Below, one piece after another: positions 1 through 8,700 of a stretch of 42,352 nucleotides of DNA; the stretch's first letter is position 1, and each line of letters starts with the position of its first letter. The notes beneath the pieces are model-generated. The model made no database searches, had not been told where the DNA came from, and worked only from the letters and a program-made list of their open reading frames with translations. The position numbers and the translations under genes are program-made. This stretch comes from Loigolactobacillus iwatensis (GTDB lineage Bacteria > Bacillota > Bacilli > Lactobacillales > Lactobacillaceae). Location of the stretch: assembly GCF_003950295.1 (NCBI RefSeq), contig NZ_RHNP01000026.1, positions 1 to 42,352 on the forward strand, given 5' to 3'.

Positions 1-25
1 GTGAGCTCTTTTTCTGCACAAAAAT

Positions 26-62
26 CCTGTTAATAGTTTACCATTTGTAAACTATCAACAGG
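26..62. terminator. Inverted repeat, probable terminator
   Basis: Arms 26-41 and 47-62 pair almost fully, with one internal A/C mismatch, around a short loop. A run of A precedes the stem (T-run when read on the minus strand) and AAAAA follows it. It may end a gene lying left of the window. No coding sequence is supported in 1-319. Confidence 0.5.
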
Positions 63-217
63 AAAAAGTATAGAGCCCAATTTTAAGGGTGATCTTTTTT
101 AGTGGCTTAAGGATTTAAATTAAACATTTTGGCAAATAAATAACGTCAGCATTGATTCAATAAAACCAGGGAGTGGAATAAAAGTCTGGATTTACGTTCT
201 AGAATGGCGTTCGAAAA

Positions 218-255
218 TAAGCGGAGGCTGGGATTTTTGTCCCAGCCTCCGCTTA
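218..255. terminator. Bidirectional intrinsic terminator
   Basis: A perfect 16-bp GC-rich stem (218-233 with 240-255) closes a 6-nt loop. The plus side is followed by CTATTTTTG and the minus side by TTATTTTCG. It lies 64 bp past the stop of the LCP gene and can end that transcript. The stem is related in sequence to the one at 8658-8700. Confidence 0.8.
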
Positions 256-319
256 CTATTTTTGATCATTTACTCTAGTACATGGACCCTAAACTGACTT
301 TTGTACTACTTTCATTTTT

Positions 320-1411
320 TTACTTTTCGGTGGTTTGTGTTTCGGCGGTGTGATTATAGTTACCATAGATGTAAAAGTACTGGTTACTAACGCCGTCAAA
401 AGTTGGGTTCATACTATTTTGATAAGTTTCCGCGTTGGATAAAGTTGTTGCTGAAAGGCCAAGTTCTTTACGGATTTTTTTCGATAAACGATTTAATTCC
501 TTAGTTGAAGCAACTTGGTAGGAAGAGCCGGTAATCCAGGCATCTTGGCCTTGAAGTTGGTCAGATTTTATATCGGCGGTAGCCCCGCGGTAGTGGAGGG
601 CAAGCGTTTTGATTTGCGCAAAGGTTAAATTGGTGCGGACATTCTTTTCTAAATCCTTTAAAACCTTGTCGTAATCAAACAGCATCTTTGGCGTAGCGGC
701 TTTTTTCAAAATTGCTCGAATGACTTGTTGTTGCCGAATTTGCCGCCCATAATCACCACGCGGATCCTCATGGCGCATTCTAGTATAAGCAAGTGCCTGC
801 TCACCGTTTAAGTGGTGCATTCCTTTTTTGAACTTTTGGCCGCCAGTCCAAACACTAGTGAAGGAAAATGGAATATTAACGTCAATACCACCGACGTCAT
901 CAACCAGCGTTTGAAGGGCGCCCATATTGATGGTCATGTAATAACTAACGGGAACGTTTAATAGGTGTTGGACACTATTAACGGCCATTTTAGAGCCACC
1001 TAGGTCGTAGGCAGCGTTAATCTTTTCCATAGCGTTATTCTGTGAACCACTTAATTCTGCTAGCGTATCACGGGGAATAGAGTTCAAGGTCATTTTTTTA
1101 GTATCAGGATTAATTGTTGCGAGAATAATCGTATCCGAGTTACCACGGTAAGTTCGTCCCGCAGCGCCAGTATCAGCTCCTAATAATAAAATACTAACGG
1201 GCTTGTGTTGTTGAATAGTGGTTGTCGTTGGAATACCATCCTTAGCGTACATACCCTTAATTGTCTTACCAGTATCATGATAAAATTTAACGATAAAGAT
1301 ACCACTGAGAATCAGAATAATTGAAATAATGAGTAATAGAATCTTAGTGAATGGGTGGCCTTTCTTAGGCGGCCGCTGTGCCATTCGCGATGGTGTATCA
1401 GTCTCTTCCAT
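320..1411 (-). CDS. LCP (LytR-CpsA-Psr) family cell-wall glycopolymer ligase
   Basis: LCP enzymes act on the outer face of the membrane and move undecaprenyl-linked glycopolymers such as teichoic acid or capsule onto peptidoglycan. The 363-residue protein has a short basic cytoplasmic tail, one membrane segment at about residues 22-45, then the LCP domain. Visible motifs are SILLLGAD, the RGNSDTIILATINPD stretch, NSIPRDT, VDDVGGIDV, and the Arg-rich YTRMRHEDPRGDYGRQIRQQ segment that binds the lipid pyrophosphate. The ATG start has an AGGAGG site 5 nt upstream. It is a single gene ending at the 218-255 terminator. Which glycopolymer it transfers cannot be told from sequence. Confidence 0.93.
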   Translation of the reverse strand: MEETDTPSRMAQRPPKKGHPFTKILLLIISIILILSGIFIVKFYHDTGKTIKGMYAKDGIPTTTTIQQHKPVSILLLGADTGAAGRTYRGNSDTIILATINPDTKKMTLNSIPRDTLAELSGSQNNAMEKINAAYDLGGSKMAVNSVQHLLNVPVSYYMTINMGALQTLVDDVGGIDVNIPFSFTSVWTGGQKFKKGMHHLNGEQALAYTRMRHEDPRGDYGRQIRQQQVIRAILKKAATPKMLFDYDKVLKDLEKNVRTNLTFAQIKTLALHYRGATADIKSDQLQGQDAWITGSSYQVASTKELNRLSKKIRKELGLSATTLSNAETYQNSMNPTFDGVSNQYFYIYGNYNHTAETQTTEK

Positions 1412-1441
1412 GTCTTCCTCCTATTGCTGCAATCTGTTTCT

Positions 1442-1469
1442 ATTATAGCCGATTTTTTAATGATAGCAA
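1442..1469 (-). promoter_or_regulatory. Promoter for the LCP gene
   Basis: Read on the minus strand: -35 TTGCTA (1464-1469), a 16-bp spacer, and a perfect -10 TATAAT (1442-1447), about 30 bp before the ATG. Confidence 0.6.
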
Positions 1470-1514
1470 TTAGCGCCAAAGGTTTAAGGGATTATTATGA
1501 AATCAAAAATGTGT

Positions 1515-1543
1515 TTGACATTAGAAAATGATGGTGTTATTGT
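1515..1543 (+). promoter_or_regulatory. Promoter of the metA-metY T-box leader
   Basis: A consensus -35 TTGACA (1515-1520), a 17-bp spacer and -10 TATTGT (1538-1543). Transcription would start near 1550 and run through the T-box. Confidence 0.65.
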
Positions 1544-1549
1544 TAGAAA

Positions 1550-1838
1550 CAAGTTAAATAATTCAAAGTGTTGAAGAGAAGAGTAACTGAATTATTTTTG
1601 TTAGCGAGCCCTGATTGGTGAAAGTGGGTAAAAATAAATTTGGTGAAGATGGTCTTGGAGCTTGTTAGTTGGTGCTGTAAGCAGTGCTAATTATCCGTCT
1701 GCAAACGATAACTTGCAAAGGTATAGTTAATAAGATGTACCTGATAAGGTCATGATTGTGAAATCAAGGCAAATATGGGTGGTAACGCGAAAGCTTTCGT
1801 CCCTGTTACGTTAAAGTAACGGGATGAAGGCTTTTTTA
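1550..1838 (+). promoter_or_regulatory. T-box riboswitch, methionine type
   Basis: This leader senses uncharged tRNA and controls transcription of metA-metY. The hallmark T-box sequence GGGTGGTAACGCG lies at 1777-1789, and its GGT bulge pairs with the tRNA acceptor end. Stem I shows the AGTA bulge near 1581, the GGTG-containing apical region near 1616 and the conserved CTTGGAG at 1654-1660. The specifier triplet is read as ATG (1649-1651), inside GTGAAG-ATG-GTC, matching tRNA-Met and the methionine genes downstream. The terminator helix (1791-1809 with 1816-1832) ends in a T-run at 1832-1837. Uncharged tRNA-Met should favour the antiterminator. Confidence 0.93.
1791..1838 (+). terminator. T-box conditional terminator
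   Basis: AAGCTTTCGTCCCTGTTAC pairs with GTAACGGGATGAAGGCTT (one bulged T, two G-U pairs), followed by TTTTTTATTTT. The 5' arm overlaps the region that would instead pair with the T-box sequence when uncharged tRNA binds. Confidence 0.9.
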
Positions 1839-1856
1839 TTTTATGGAGGCGAGCAT

Positions 1857-2705
1857 ATGATGTCCGTAGAGCAAGATTTAAGTAAGCAGTTGGTATTAAA
1901 TACGACTAATGATTTTAAAGCGAAAACGTTAACAATTCTGGTGTTGAATTTAATGCCAAATAAATTGGAAACCGAGGGACAATTTGTCGATTTATTAAAT
2001 GATCAGAATCATAATCTGGCTTTAACTTTCCTTTACCCGGAAACGCACCACTTTAAGTCGGCCGACACATTACCTTACTTACAGGAAAGTTACGCCACCT
2101 TCTCGCAAATTAAAGCAGGTTATTACGATGGGTTAATTATTACCGGGGCACCAGTAGAGACACTGGATTTTTCGTTGGTGGATTATTGGCGTGAATTTGG
2201 TGAATTGGTCGATTGGTCAAAGACACATGTTTCCCAAACTTTATTTATTTGTTGGGCGGCACAAGCAGGATTGTTTCATGATTACGGTATTAAGAAATAT
2301 CCAGTTCGACCTAAAATATTTGGTATTTTTGGGCATGAAGTTCGGCAGCAGGCGCCATTAGTTGAAGGATTACCAGAGACTTTTTATTTACCACATTCAC
2401 GTAACACAACATTAAAGTCCGCCGATATTCTGGCGCACCCGGATTTACGTTTATTAGTAGATGATTCCGATGTTGGTCCCGTAGTTGTTCAGAGCAGGGA
2501 TGGCCGGCAAACTTTTATAACCGGGCACCCAGAATATAGTACCCAAACGTTGGCCAATGAATACCGCCGTGATTTAAAGGCGGGGATTCCGATCACTTTA
2601 CCGGAAAATTACTTTTATGCCAACGATCCAACGCAGAAAATCATCAATCGTTGGCAACCAGCAAGTCAACAATTGATAAAGAATTGGTTTAAGTCATTTA
2701 AGTAA
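1857..2705 (+). CDS. metA: Homoserine O-acetyltransferase, MetA family
   Basis: It acylates homoserine as the first committed step of methionine synthesis. The product is 282 residues, a normal MetA length. The catalytic Cys132 sits in FICWAAQAG, Lys36 in LMPNKLETE, and His224/Glu226 in TGHPEY. Glu101 in TGAPVETLDF matches the residue that specifies acetyl-CoA rather than succinyl-CoA in Bacillus cereus MetA (E. coli has Gly there), so O-acetylhomoserine is the likely product. The neighbour metY uses that compound. The start is the ATG at 1857, 7 nt after GGAGG (1845-1849). An upstream in-frame ATG at 1824 lies inside the T-box terminator and is rejected. Regulated by the Met T-box. Confidence 0.93.
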   Translation: MMSVEQDLSKQLVLNTTNDFKAKTLTILVLNLMPNKLETEGQFVDLLNDQNHNLALTFLYPETHHFKSADTLPYLQESYATFSQIKAGYYDGLIITGAPVETLDFSLVDYWREFGELVDWSKTHVSQTLFICWAAQAGLFHDYGIKKYPVRPKIFGIFGHEVRQQAPLVEGLPETFYLPHSRNTTLKSADILAHPDLRLLVDDSDVGPVVVQSRDGRQTFITGHPEYSTQTLANEYRRDLKAGIPITLPENYFYANDPTQKIINRWQPASQQLIKNWFKSFK

Positions 2706-2769
2706 ACTCATTTCCAAATTAAGTTGATTAATAAATAAACTGCACACTAATTTAAAGGAGAGAACAATA

Positions 2770-4047
2770 ATGAGCGATAAAAAATTAAGATTTGAAACAT
2801 TACAAGTTACTGCTGGTCAAACAGTTGATGAAACTGGTGCCCGGGCCGTTCCTATCTATCAAACAACCTCTTATGTTTTTAAGGACGCAAAGCAAGCTGC
2901 AGGCCGTTTTGCACTCACGGACGCAGGGAACATTTATACGCGGTTAACGAACCCAACAACAGATGTGTTGGAAAAACGAGTAGCGGCATTAGAAAACGGA
3001 ACTGCCGGTGTTGCGCTGGCTACTGGATCGGCAGCAATCACGGCAGCAATTTTAAATGTGGCCGAAACGGGTGACGAAATTGTTTCGGCAAGTACAATTT
3101 ATGGTGGGACTTATGATCTTTTCAGCGTTACGTTAAAACGTCTTGGAATTACGACTCATTTTGTTAATCCTGATGAACCGGCTAACTTTGAGGCGGCCAT
3201 TAATGAACACACCAAGGCGTTGTACGTTGAAAGTATTGGTAATCCGGGAATTAATTTAGTTGATTTTGAAGCAATTGGTGCAATTGCCCATAAACACGGT
3301 TTAATTTTAATTGTTGACAACACTTTTGGGACGCCATACTTAGTTCGACCATTAGATCACGGTGCTGATGTTGTTGTACATTCGGCAACTAAATTTATTG
3401 GTGGTCATGGCACTTCAATGGGTGGTGTTATTGTGGAAAACGGCCAGTTTGATTATGCTGCTAGTGGTCGCTACCCGGGATTTACCACACCTGATCCTGC
3501 TTATAACGGTTTAGTTTGGACGGATGTTGCACCAGCGGCATTTACAACTAAGGCACGTGCGCAACCCTTACGTGATACTGGTGCCGCAATTAGTCCGTTT
3601 AACTCATTTTTATTAATTCAAGGTTTAGAATCACTATCTTTGCGCGTTGAGCGCCACGTTAGTAATAGTCGAAAGATTGTTGAATTTTTAAAAAATCACC
3701 CTAAAGTTGCTTGGATCAACTACCCTGAATTACCTGATAGTCCATACAAGGCGCTGGCCGATAAATATTTCAAAAATGGCGTTGGTTCAATCTTTACGAT
3801 TGGCTTAACTGGTGGTGAGAAGGCGGGCAAAAACTTTATTGAAAAGCTTAATCTGTTCTCACTTTTAGCCAATGTTGGGGACGCTCATTCATTAGTAATT
3901 CATCCTGCCTCAACAACTCACGCGCAGTTAAATGAAGCAGAATTAAAGCAAGCCGGGATTACGCCGGATCTGATTCGACTTTCGATTGGGATTGAAAACG
4001 TCGATGATCTAATTGCTGATCTTGACCAGGCGTTGGCACAAGTTTAA
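2770..4047 (+). CDS. metY: O-acetylhomoserine aminocarboxypropyltransferase (sulfhydrylase)
   Basis: This PLP enzyme of the Cys/Met metabolism family joins O-acetylhomoserine and sulfide to give homocysteine. The 425-residue length is usual for MetY and longer than MetB/MetC types of about 380 residues. The PLP lysine is Lys208 in [12 protein letters not shown]. Other family marks are YTRLTNPT near residue 56, ATGSAAI near 84 and VDNTFGTPY at 182-190. It starts 64 bp after metA behind AAAGGAGAG and no terminator separates the two, so they form one T-box-controlled operon. Together they bypass the transsulfuration route by direct sulfhydrylation. Confidence 0.94.
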   Translation: MSDKKLRFETLQVTAGQTVDETGARAVPIYQTTSYVFKDAKQAAGRFALTDAGNIYTRLTNPTTDVLEKRVAALENGTAGVALATGSAAITAAILNVAETGDEIVSASTIYGGTYDLFSVTLKRLGITTHFVNPDEPANFEAAINEHTKALYVESIGNPGINLVDFEAIGAIAHKHGLILIVDNTFGTPYLVRPLDHGADVVVHSATKFIGGHGTSMGGVIVENGQFDYAASGRYPGFTTPDPAYNGLVWTDVAPAAFTTKARAQPLRDTGAAISPFNSFLLIQGLESLSLRVERHVSNSRKIVEFLKNHPKVAWINYPELPDSPYKALADKYFKNGVGSIFTIGLTGGEKAGKNFIEKLNLFSLLANVGDAHSLVIHPASTTHAQLNEAELKQAGITPDLIRLSIGIENVDDLIADLDQALAQV

Positions 4048-4054
4048 AGGAAAG

Positions 4055-4107
4055 ATATCGATCGGGTAGGCGGCCTTGAAGGGTTACTTATTCGATCGAT
4101 ATTTTTG
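4055..4107 (+). terminator. Terminator of metA-metY
   Basis: The arms ATATCGATCG (4055-4064) and CGATCGATAT (4093-4102) pair perfectly and are followed by TTTTG. The intervening 28 nt are loosely structured. Confidence 0.7.
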
Positions 4108-4117
4108 CAAAAAAATA

Positions 4118-4161
4118 GAAGTCAAATTGGTTATAACAATTAAGTTAACCAATTTGATTTC
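4118..4161 (-). terminator. Terminator of the minus-strand gene at 4172
   Basis: Inverted repeat with arms 4118-4137 and 4144-4161. Read on the minus strand it ends in CTATTTTTTTGC, a good T-run. It lies 10 bp past the stop codon. Confidence 0.8.
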
Positions 4162-4171
4162 TAGATTCAAT

Positions 4172-4558
4172 CTACTTTAATGCCGAATCCTCGTTAATCA
4201 AGCGTGTAATTTTATTAATTTCGGCGTGAGCATTTTCAGCCGAATCCCGTGGAATGACGAACTGAGACTGCATTTTATGTGGATCTAAATTTAGCGGAAC
4301 CGTTATTACGGATAAAAAAGAATGTTCATTAACACCCTTGTTAGTTGGTTCTTGTGCCGTTAATGCAGCAATCTTCTCGGGATGTGTTTTTAGTGGGATT
4401 AGATAATCGGCCAAAACACGGTAAGCGTAGTATTCGGCCTCTTCATAGAGTTCTCCCTGGGCGCTTAACTTAGGAATGTTTAGAAAATCAATTAAATATT
4501 GTTCATCATGTTTAGTGGTTCGAGTGGTAAAGTGGTAATCTTCGCTGTCTGTCATCAT
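4172..4558 (-). CDS. Hypothetical protein, 128 aa
   Basis: I do not recognise the family. The product is acidic and soluble, with no membrane segment or signal peptide. The N-terminal half is rich in Glu/Tyr (YEEAEYYAYRVL at about 38-49), which looks helical. A beta-rich middle (EHSFLSVITVPLNLD at about 78-92) follows, then a charged C-terminal helix. AAAGGAG lies upstream of two consecutive ATG codons (4558 and 4555). The second has the better spacing, so the protein may be one residue shorter. It is a single gene with its own terminator. A 209-bp AT-rich gap separates it from the aldo/keto reductase. Confidence 0.8.
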   Translation of the reverse strand: MMTDSEDYHFTTRTTKHDEQYLIDFLNIPKLSAQGELYEEAEYYAYRVLADYLIPLKTHPEKIAALTAQEPTNKGVNEHSFLSVITVPLNLDPHKMQSQFVIPRDSAENAHAEINKITRLINEDSALK

Positions 4559-4767
4559 GCTTCTCCTTTAATCATCACAAAAATAACTGCTAATTTCTTA
4601 AATGTGATTTTAAGTAACATTAAGTTAAATTAACAGTTTTTTCATCTGTATCTAATGTATGCCATTTAGGTGTTATCTGCAAACTATTTGGCAAAGTATT
4701 TAACTGACGAAATTTTAGTAGTGAGAAGTGGAATAACGTAAATAGTCCAACTATAAAAGCTGTAAGG

Positions 4768-5616
4768 CTAATGGTATTGGTGCTCTAACTCATAGACTAG
4801 TTCAGGATCATCACCAGTTCGCTGATTTTTATTCAATTGATTGAGGCTTGTCATGTCAACATCACTTAGCGTGAAATCATAAATCGCGGCATTTTGTGCA
4901 ATACGCGCCGGATTCTGTGACTTTGGAATAAAGGATAGGCCACGTTGTAAATGCCAGCGTAAAATAATTTGTGCGGGCGTCTTAGCGTATTTAGTGGCCA
5001 ATTGTCCAATGAGGGGGTCCTTTAAAACGGTTCCGCGGCCTAAGGGACTCCATGCTTGAGTAATAATGTGATTTGCCTTTCCGTAATTGACTAAGGCCTC
5101 TTGTGACAAGTAAGGGTGATTTTCAATTTGATTAACAACTGGCATTTCGTTGGCCTGGGTTGCCAAGTAATCTAAGTGAGTTTGGTGAAAATTAGAGACG
5201 CCAATCTCACGAACCGTTCCTTCTTGTTTTAGATGTTCAAACGCCCGCCAAGTTGCAAAAAAACTAGAGTGAATTGGCCAGTGAACTAGGAGTAAGTCAA
5301 CATAGTCAGTGCCCAAGCGTTGCAAGGAATCATCAAAGGAGGCCAACGTGTTGTCATAGCCCTGATTCTTTTCAGCAATTTTAGTGGTAATAAACAGTTC
5401 ACTTCGTGGGACGTTTGTTTGTTTCAGAGCTTTACCTAACATCGTCTCGTTAGCGTAGGCCTGTGCAGTATCAAACAAACGATAGCCAGAATCAATTGCT
5501 TGGTTGATTGCCGTGTTCATTATTTTTTGATCATCTAATTTATAGACACCAAATCCTTCGATTGGCATTTTGTAACCGTCAGGAAACGAATAACGATCCA
5601 TAATTGATTTTGTCAT
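4768..5616 (-). CDS. Aldo/keto reductase (2,5-diketo-D-gluconate reductase type)
   Basis: A cytoplasmic NADPH-dependent carbonyl reductase of the AKR superfamily, 282 residues, the usual length for this subgroup. The catalytic tetrad is complete: Asp49 and Tyr54 in FDTAQAYANE, Lys79 in FITTKI, and His112 in LLVHWP. The NADPH-side motif IGVSNF lies near residue 138, and SPLGRG and IPKS (near 231) are also present. The ATG start has AAGGAG 8-9 nt upstream. The physiological substrate cannot be deduced. Only 63 bp separate it from the DUF368 gene upstream and no terminator is visible there, so co-transcription is possible. Confidence 0.93.
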   Translation of the reverse strand: MTKSIMDRYSFPDGYKMPIEGFGVYKLDDQKIMNTAINQAIDSGYRLFDTAQAYANETMLGKALKQTNVPRSELFITTKIAEKNQGYDNTLASFDDSLQRLGTDYVDLLLVHWPIHSSFFATWRAFEHLKQEGTVREIGVSNFHQTHLDYLATQANEMPVVNQIENHPYLSQEALVNYGKANHIITQAWSPLGRGTVLKDPLIGQLATKYAKTPAQIILRWHLQRGLSFIPKSQNPARIAQNAAIYDFTLSDVDMTSLNQLNKNQRTGDDPELVYELEHQYH

Positions 5617-5679
5617 AGTATTAGCTCCTTCAAATTTAGATTCACTTTAAGTCTAGAACATTTTTGACCTAAAGCAAAC

Positions 5680-6579
5680 TTAACTTGCCTTTTTTTCTTG
5701 TGGTTTATCGAAGAAAAAGGTTAATAAACCACCCGCGATTAATGCAACTAATACCAGCAAACAATTTCCAATTGTAAATTGCCAAGTTGGGGTAATTCCG
5801 CGCTGAACCAAAATAAGAATGGCGGCCAAAACAACGCCCCAAACGATGGCGTAAATCTGTGCTTCAAATTTCTTTAGTAAGTAGGTCATTAATCGGGCCA
5901 TAATAAATAGTCCTAGAACGGCACCAATTGTAAATGGCACCAAAAGTAAAATTGTACTAAGTACGGACGCTGCAGTTTGGAAATCAGCCTTGAAAAGGGC
6001 AATAAAGAAGTCAATGACTTGGCCCATTGCGTTGTAAATTGTACCGTATTGGCCGATAACCATTAACATAATGGCACCGGAAATACCGGGGATCATCATT
6101 AAAGCAACAACGAAGAAACCGGCAAATAACATTGTCCCAAAGGCCATTGGCGAATTTAGACTGGATAAGGCAATGTGATTTTCGGCTTGACTATTTGTGG
6201 ACAACTGCGTTAACCCGTAAATAAAGCCAAAGCCAATCAATGGCCAAAGTAATTGATACCAATGAAATTTTAACGGCTTAACCTTACGCCACATAAACGG
6301 AATTAGGCCTAGCATTAATCCAATAAATAGGGCGTAACTAGGTAGTGGAAACTGGACTGTTAACCAGAGAACACCCTTTGTTGCCGCTATGATGCCAATT
6401 AGGGCACCAACGGCAATCGGAGTTAGAAAGCGAAGACTGGCAAGTGGTTGGCGTCTTAATTGATTGATCTTTGCCATAATTGGTTCGTAAAGTCCAACAA
6501 CAACGGCAAAAATACTACCAGACAGACCTGGAATAACGAGCGCTAACCCAATAAAAAATCCTTTAACTGCATTTAACAT
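5680..6579 (-). CDS. DUF368 family polytopic membrane protein
   Basis: A 299-residue integral membrane protein with about eight hydrophobic segments. The duplicated signature of DUF368 is visible as ALVIPGLSGS (near residue 14) and MIPGISGAIMLMVIGQYG (near 162), two half-repeats facing each other. DUF368 proteins (PopT/PTGG family in recent work) have been linked to recycling of undecaprenyl phosphate across the membrane, which would fit the cell-wall genes nearby, but that is inference here. The start is the ATG at 6579, 6-7 nt after GAGGGGG. A TTG at 6594 lies over this ribosome site and is rejected. Confidence 0.9.
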   Translation of the reverse strand: MLNAVKGFFIGLALVIPGLSGSIFAVVVGLYEPIMAKINQLRRQPLASLRFLTPIAVGALIGIIAATKGVLWLTVQFPLPSYALFIGLMLGLIPFMWRKVKPLKFHWYQLLWPLIGFGFIYGLTQLSTNSQAENHIALSSLNSPMAFGTMLFAGFFVVALMMIPGISGAIMLMVIGQYGTIYNAMGQVIDFFIALFKADFQTAASVLSTILLLVPFTIGAVLGLFIMARLMTYLLKKFEAQIYAIVWGVVLAAILILVQRGITPTWQFTIGNCLLVLVALIAGGLLTFFFDKPQEKKAS

Positions 6580-6665
6580 AGCTGACCCCCTCAATTTTTT
6601 GATCTGATTATGCTTAATTGCAAGCGTTTCTCTAAGTATACGAAATTTTTAGGGGGATTGTCACC

Positions 6666-7568
6666 TTATTTGGTAGTTTGATTGAACGTTAAGGGTGTGG
6701 TGGGTACTTCGATTCCGGCCTCGGCCAAGGCCCGCATATAGGCAGCTAAGTAATCGCTTTGAATGCGACCCTGAGCACCATTCTTAGTGTAAAGTACCAC
6801 GCGTAAAGCCAGGTTACCGTTGCCAAGGTCCACAATCCCAAAAATATCGGGACCACTTTCAATGTCAGGGTACTTTGGTGTTAGCTCTTGGTTAACCTCA
6901 TTCAAAATAGTCGTTACCTTTTTTGGATCTGTTTTTGGAAAAAGTCGGACGTCAAGTTGAATGCGCATATTGTTACGGGAAAGGTTACTAACAATATTGA
7001 TGTTGCTATTTGGGATGTAATTCAAAGTACCATCGAAGCTTTTAACTTGAGTAACTCGCAGGCCAAGTGCAGTAACGATACCTTCAATACTACCGATGAT
7101 AACGTGATCACCTACGTCTAATTGTTGTTCCAATAAAATAAAGAAGCCGGAAAGAATGTCCTTCACTAAATTTTGTGCGCCTAGACCAAGTGCCACACTT
7201 AAGATGCCGGCACTGGCAATCAACGTTCCAACTGGTACACCAAGAACGCTTAAAACCGCATAAAGGTAGAAAAAAAAGATTACGTATTTAACGGTATTAT
7301 TAACTAAAATAAAAATTGTTTGGGAACGGCCCTCACTAATGTTGCGGTTGACCTTATAAGTGTTGAAGCTGCGGTCAATTAATAAGCGCGCTATTTTATT
7401 AATTAACCAGAATAATAATGAAAATAGAATGATTTCTAAAACTGTACCTAAAATTTTGTTAAGAATATCAATCCATTGGATACTTTCAACGAAACGAGTT
7501 AATAAATTTGCTTGATGATTAACGCTTTTATTAAGCGCAGCCTCGGTTAATTGCATTGTCGCTAGCAT
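6666..7568 (-). CDS. Small-conductance mechanosensitive channel, MscS family
   Basis: A 300-residue membrane protein that would open under membrane tension and release solutes in hypo-osmotic shock. There are three hydrophobic segments at about 35-60, 88-108 and 113-145. The last contains the pore-lining helix with the conserved GLGAQNLVKDILSG, then FFILLEQQLDVGDHV, which starts the beta domain. The rest is the cytoplasmic cage. Its length and layout fit the YkuT type. The ATG start follows AAGGGTGA. An 86-bp gap to the DUF368 gene on the same strand has no clear terminator. Confidence 0.93.
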   Translation of the reverse strand: MLATMQLTEAALNKSVNHQANLLTRFVESIQWIDILNKILGTVLEIILFSLLFWLINKIARLLIDRSFNTYKVNRNISEGRSQTIFILVNNTVKYVIFFFYLYAVLSVLGVPVGTLIASAGILSVALGLGAQNLVKDILSGFFILLEQQLDVGDHVIIGSIEGIVTALGLRVTQVKSFDGTLNYIPNSNINIVSNLSRNNMRIQLDVRLFPKTDPKKVTTILNEVNQELTPKYPDIESGPDIFGIVDLGNGNLALRVVLYTKNGAQGRIQSDYLAAYMRALAEAGIEVPTTPLTFNQTTK

Positions 7569-7642
7569 AATGTCACCCTTTTTTTATAATATAAATAAGT
7601 GTAACAAAGGCGACTTTAAAATAGCAAATCGCTACTCTTTGA

Positions 7643-7671
7643 TTGAAGAAAGCGTTAAATGATGCTATCCT
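7643..7671 (+). promoter_or_regulatory. Promoter of ytxG-ytxH
   Basis: -35 TTGAAG (7643-7648), a 17-bp spacer and -10 TATCCT (7666-7671), 30 bp before the start codon. The spacer holds AGAAAGCGTTAAAT, which matches a CcpA operator only loosely (two mismatches). Confidence 0.55.
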
Positions 7672-7700
7672 AAAATTATTAAGTAAAAGGAGGCTATGAT

Positions 7701-8159
7701 ATGACTGGTGGTGAAGCTGCTGCTTTAATTGCTGCAATTGCATTTCTGATTCTTGTTTTCTTTATTGTGCTCGTTTTAATTCGGGTAACAAAAATTATGC
7801 GGGAAGTTCAGACAACTGTGGCCGAAGCAAACCGCACAGTAACAACAGTAACAAGTGACGTTGATGCACTTTCAAAGGAAGTTGAAGGTTTGTTGACCAA
7901 AGCAAATGTCTTACTTGAAGATGTAAATGGTAAGGTGGCGAACTTGGACCCCGTCTTTCAGGCCGCCGGTGATCTTGGCGAAAGTGTTTCGGACGTTAAT
8001 GAAGCCAGTCATCATTTGGTGGAACGGTTAACTAACATTGGTAATTCAACGGCCAAAGCTTCAACGCTGGGTCGAGTGGGGGTAGGAGCGTTACGTTTCT
8101 ACCAAAATCATCGCCGCAAAAAAACAACAACTGATAATACGCAAGGGAGCGATTTATAA
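7701..8159 (+). CDS. ytxG: DUF948 family protein, YtxG-like
   Basis: A 152-residue membrane-anchored protein. Residues 5-28 form a single membrane segment, and residues 33-115 form a long amphipathic helical region (VQTTVAEANRTVTTVTSDVD and similar heptads) that probably makes a coiled coil. A basic tail ends the chain (NHRRKKT). YtxG and YtxH are general-stress proteins in Bacillus; their biochemical role is unknown. The ATG follows AAAGGAGG with good spacing. Its stop overlaps the ytxH start by one base (TAATG), so the pair is translationally coupled. Confidence 0.88.
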   Translation: MTGGEAAALIAAIAFLILVFFIVLVLIRVTKIMREVQTTVAEANRTVTTVTSDVDALSKEVEGLLTKANVLLEDVNGKVANLDPVFQAAGDLGESVSDVNEASHHLVERLTNIGNSTAKASTLGRVGVGALRFYQNHRRKKTTTDNTQGSDL

Positions 8160-8611
8160 TGGCTAAAGGAAAATTTTTGTTTGGTTTTCTACTTGGAGGT
8201 GCCACTGCATTTGCAGCAACACGTCTGTTAGCACCAGAATCAAGTGACGAATTAAAGGATAATTTAGCACGAAAGGTCAATCAGTTACGCGATAAGACCG
8301 CTGATTACGCTGATTTTGTTGACGATGCGGCCAATGACTTTACGGACGCTGCTGGTGAAACAACGGATACATTGAAGGATGCAGCCAGTGACGTTAAATC
8401 TAATTTACAAGATTCAGCGGCTGATTTGAAAGACAATGTTGCTGATGATGCGGACTATGCAGATATCAACATTGATGGCCACAGTGCCTTTGGTGAAGCC
8501 AAGGATAATATCACATCGGCAGCAAGTAGCGCTGCTGATGAGGCTGATGACAAATTAAAAGAGGCAACTGATGATTCAACTGCCTCGTCAAGTGATGCCG
8601 ACGAAGATTAG
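8159..8611 (+). CDS. ytxH: YtxH domain protein
   Basis: 150 residues. A membrane segment at about 5-24 (FLFGFLLGGATAFAATRLLA) is followed by a very acidic, Ala/Asp-rich helical tail. The tail carries loosely repeated units such as DAASDVK, DSAADLK and DDAANDF, similar to 11-residue amphipathic repeats of LEA-like or apolipoprotein-like proteins. The YtxH domain covers the first 70-80 residues. It is co-transcribed with ytxG and ends at the terminator at 8658. Likely a stress-related envelope protein, by homology only. Confidence 0.88.
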   Translation: MAKGKFLFGFLLGGATAFAATRLLAPESSDELKDNLARKVNQLRDKTADYADFVDDAANDFTDAAGETTDTLKDAASDVKSNLQDSAADLKDNVADDADYADINIDGHSAFGEAKDNITSAASSAADEADDKLKEATDDSTASSSDADED

Positions 8612-8657
8612 TTTTAACTATTAGTTGGTGGGACCTTCGTTTGAATATTGAGGAAAT

Positions 8658-8700
8658 AAAGAGAAGCGGCTAGGACTTTTTGTCCTAGCCGCTTCTCTTT
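8658..8700. terminator. Strong intrinsic terminator after ytxH
   Basis: A perfect 19-bp stem (8658-8676 with 8682-8700), a TTTTT loop and a following T-run. The core (AAGCGGCTAGGAC) resembles that of the terminator at 218-255. The 166 bp from here to the pepQ stop show nothing clear. Confidence 0.9.

Noticed and set aside
1824-1856. Longer metA start at the ATG at 1824
   Set aside because: It lies inside the T-box terminator stem and has no ribosome site; GGAGG is placed correctly for the ATG at 1857.
6618-6632. TTGCAAGCGTTTCTC upstream of the DUF368 gene as a cre site
   Set aside because: At least two mismatches to the consensus and no clear promoter next to it; too weak to list.
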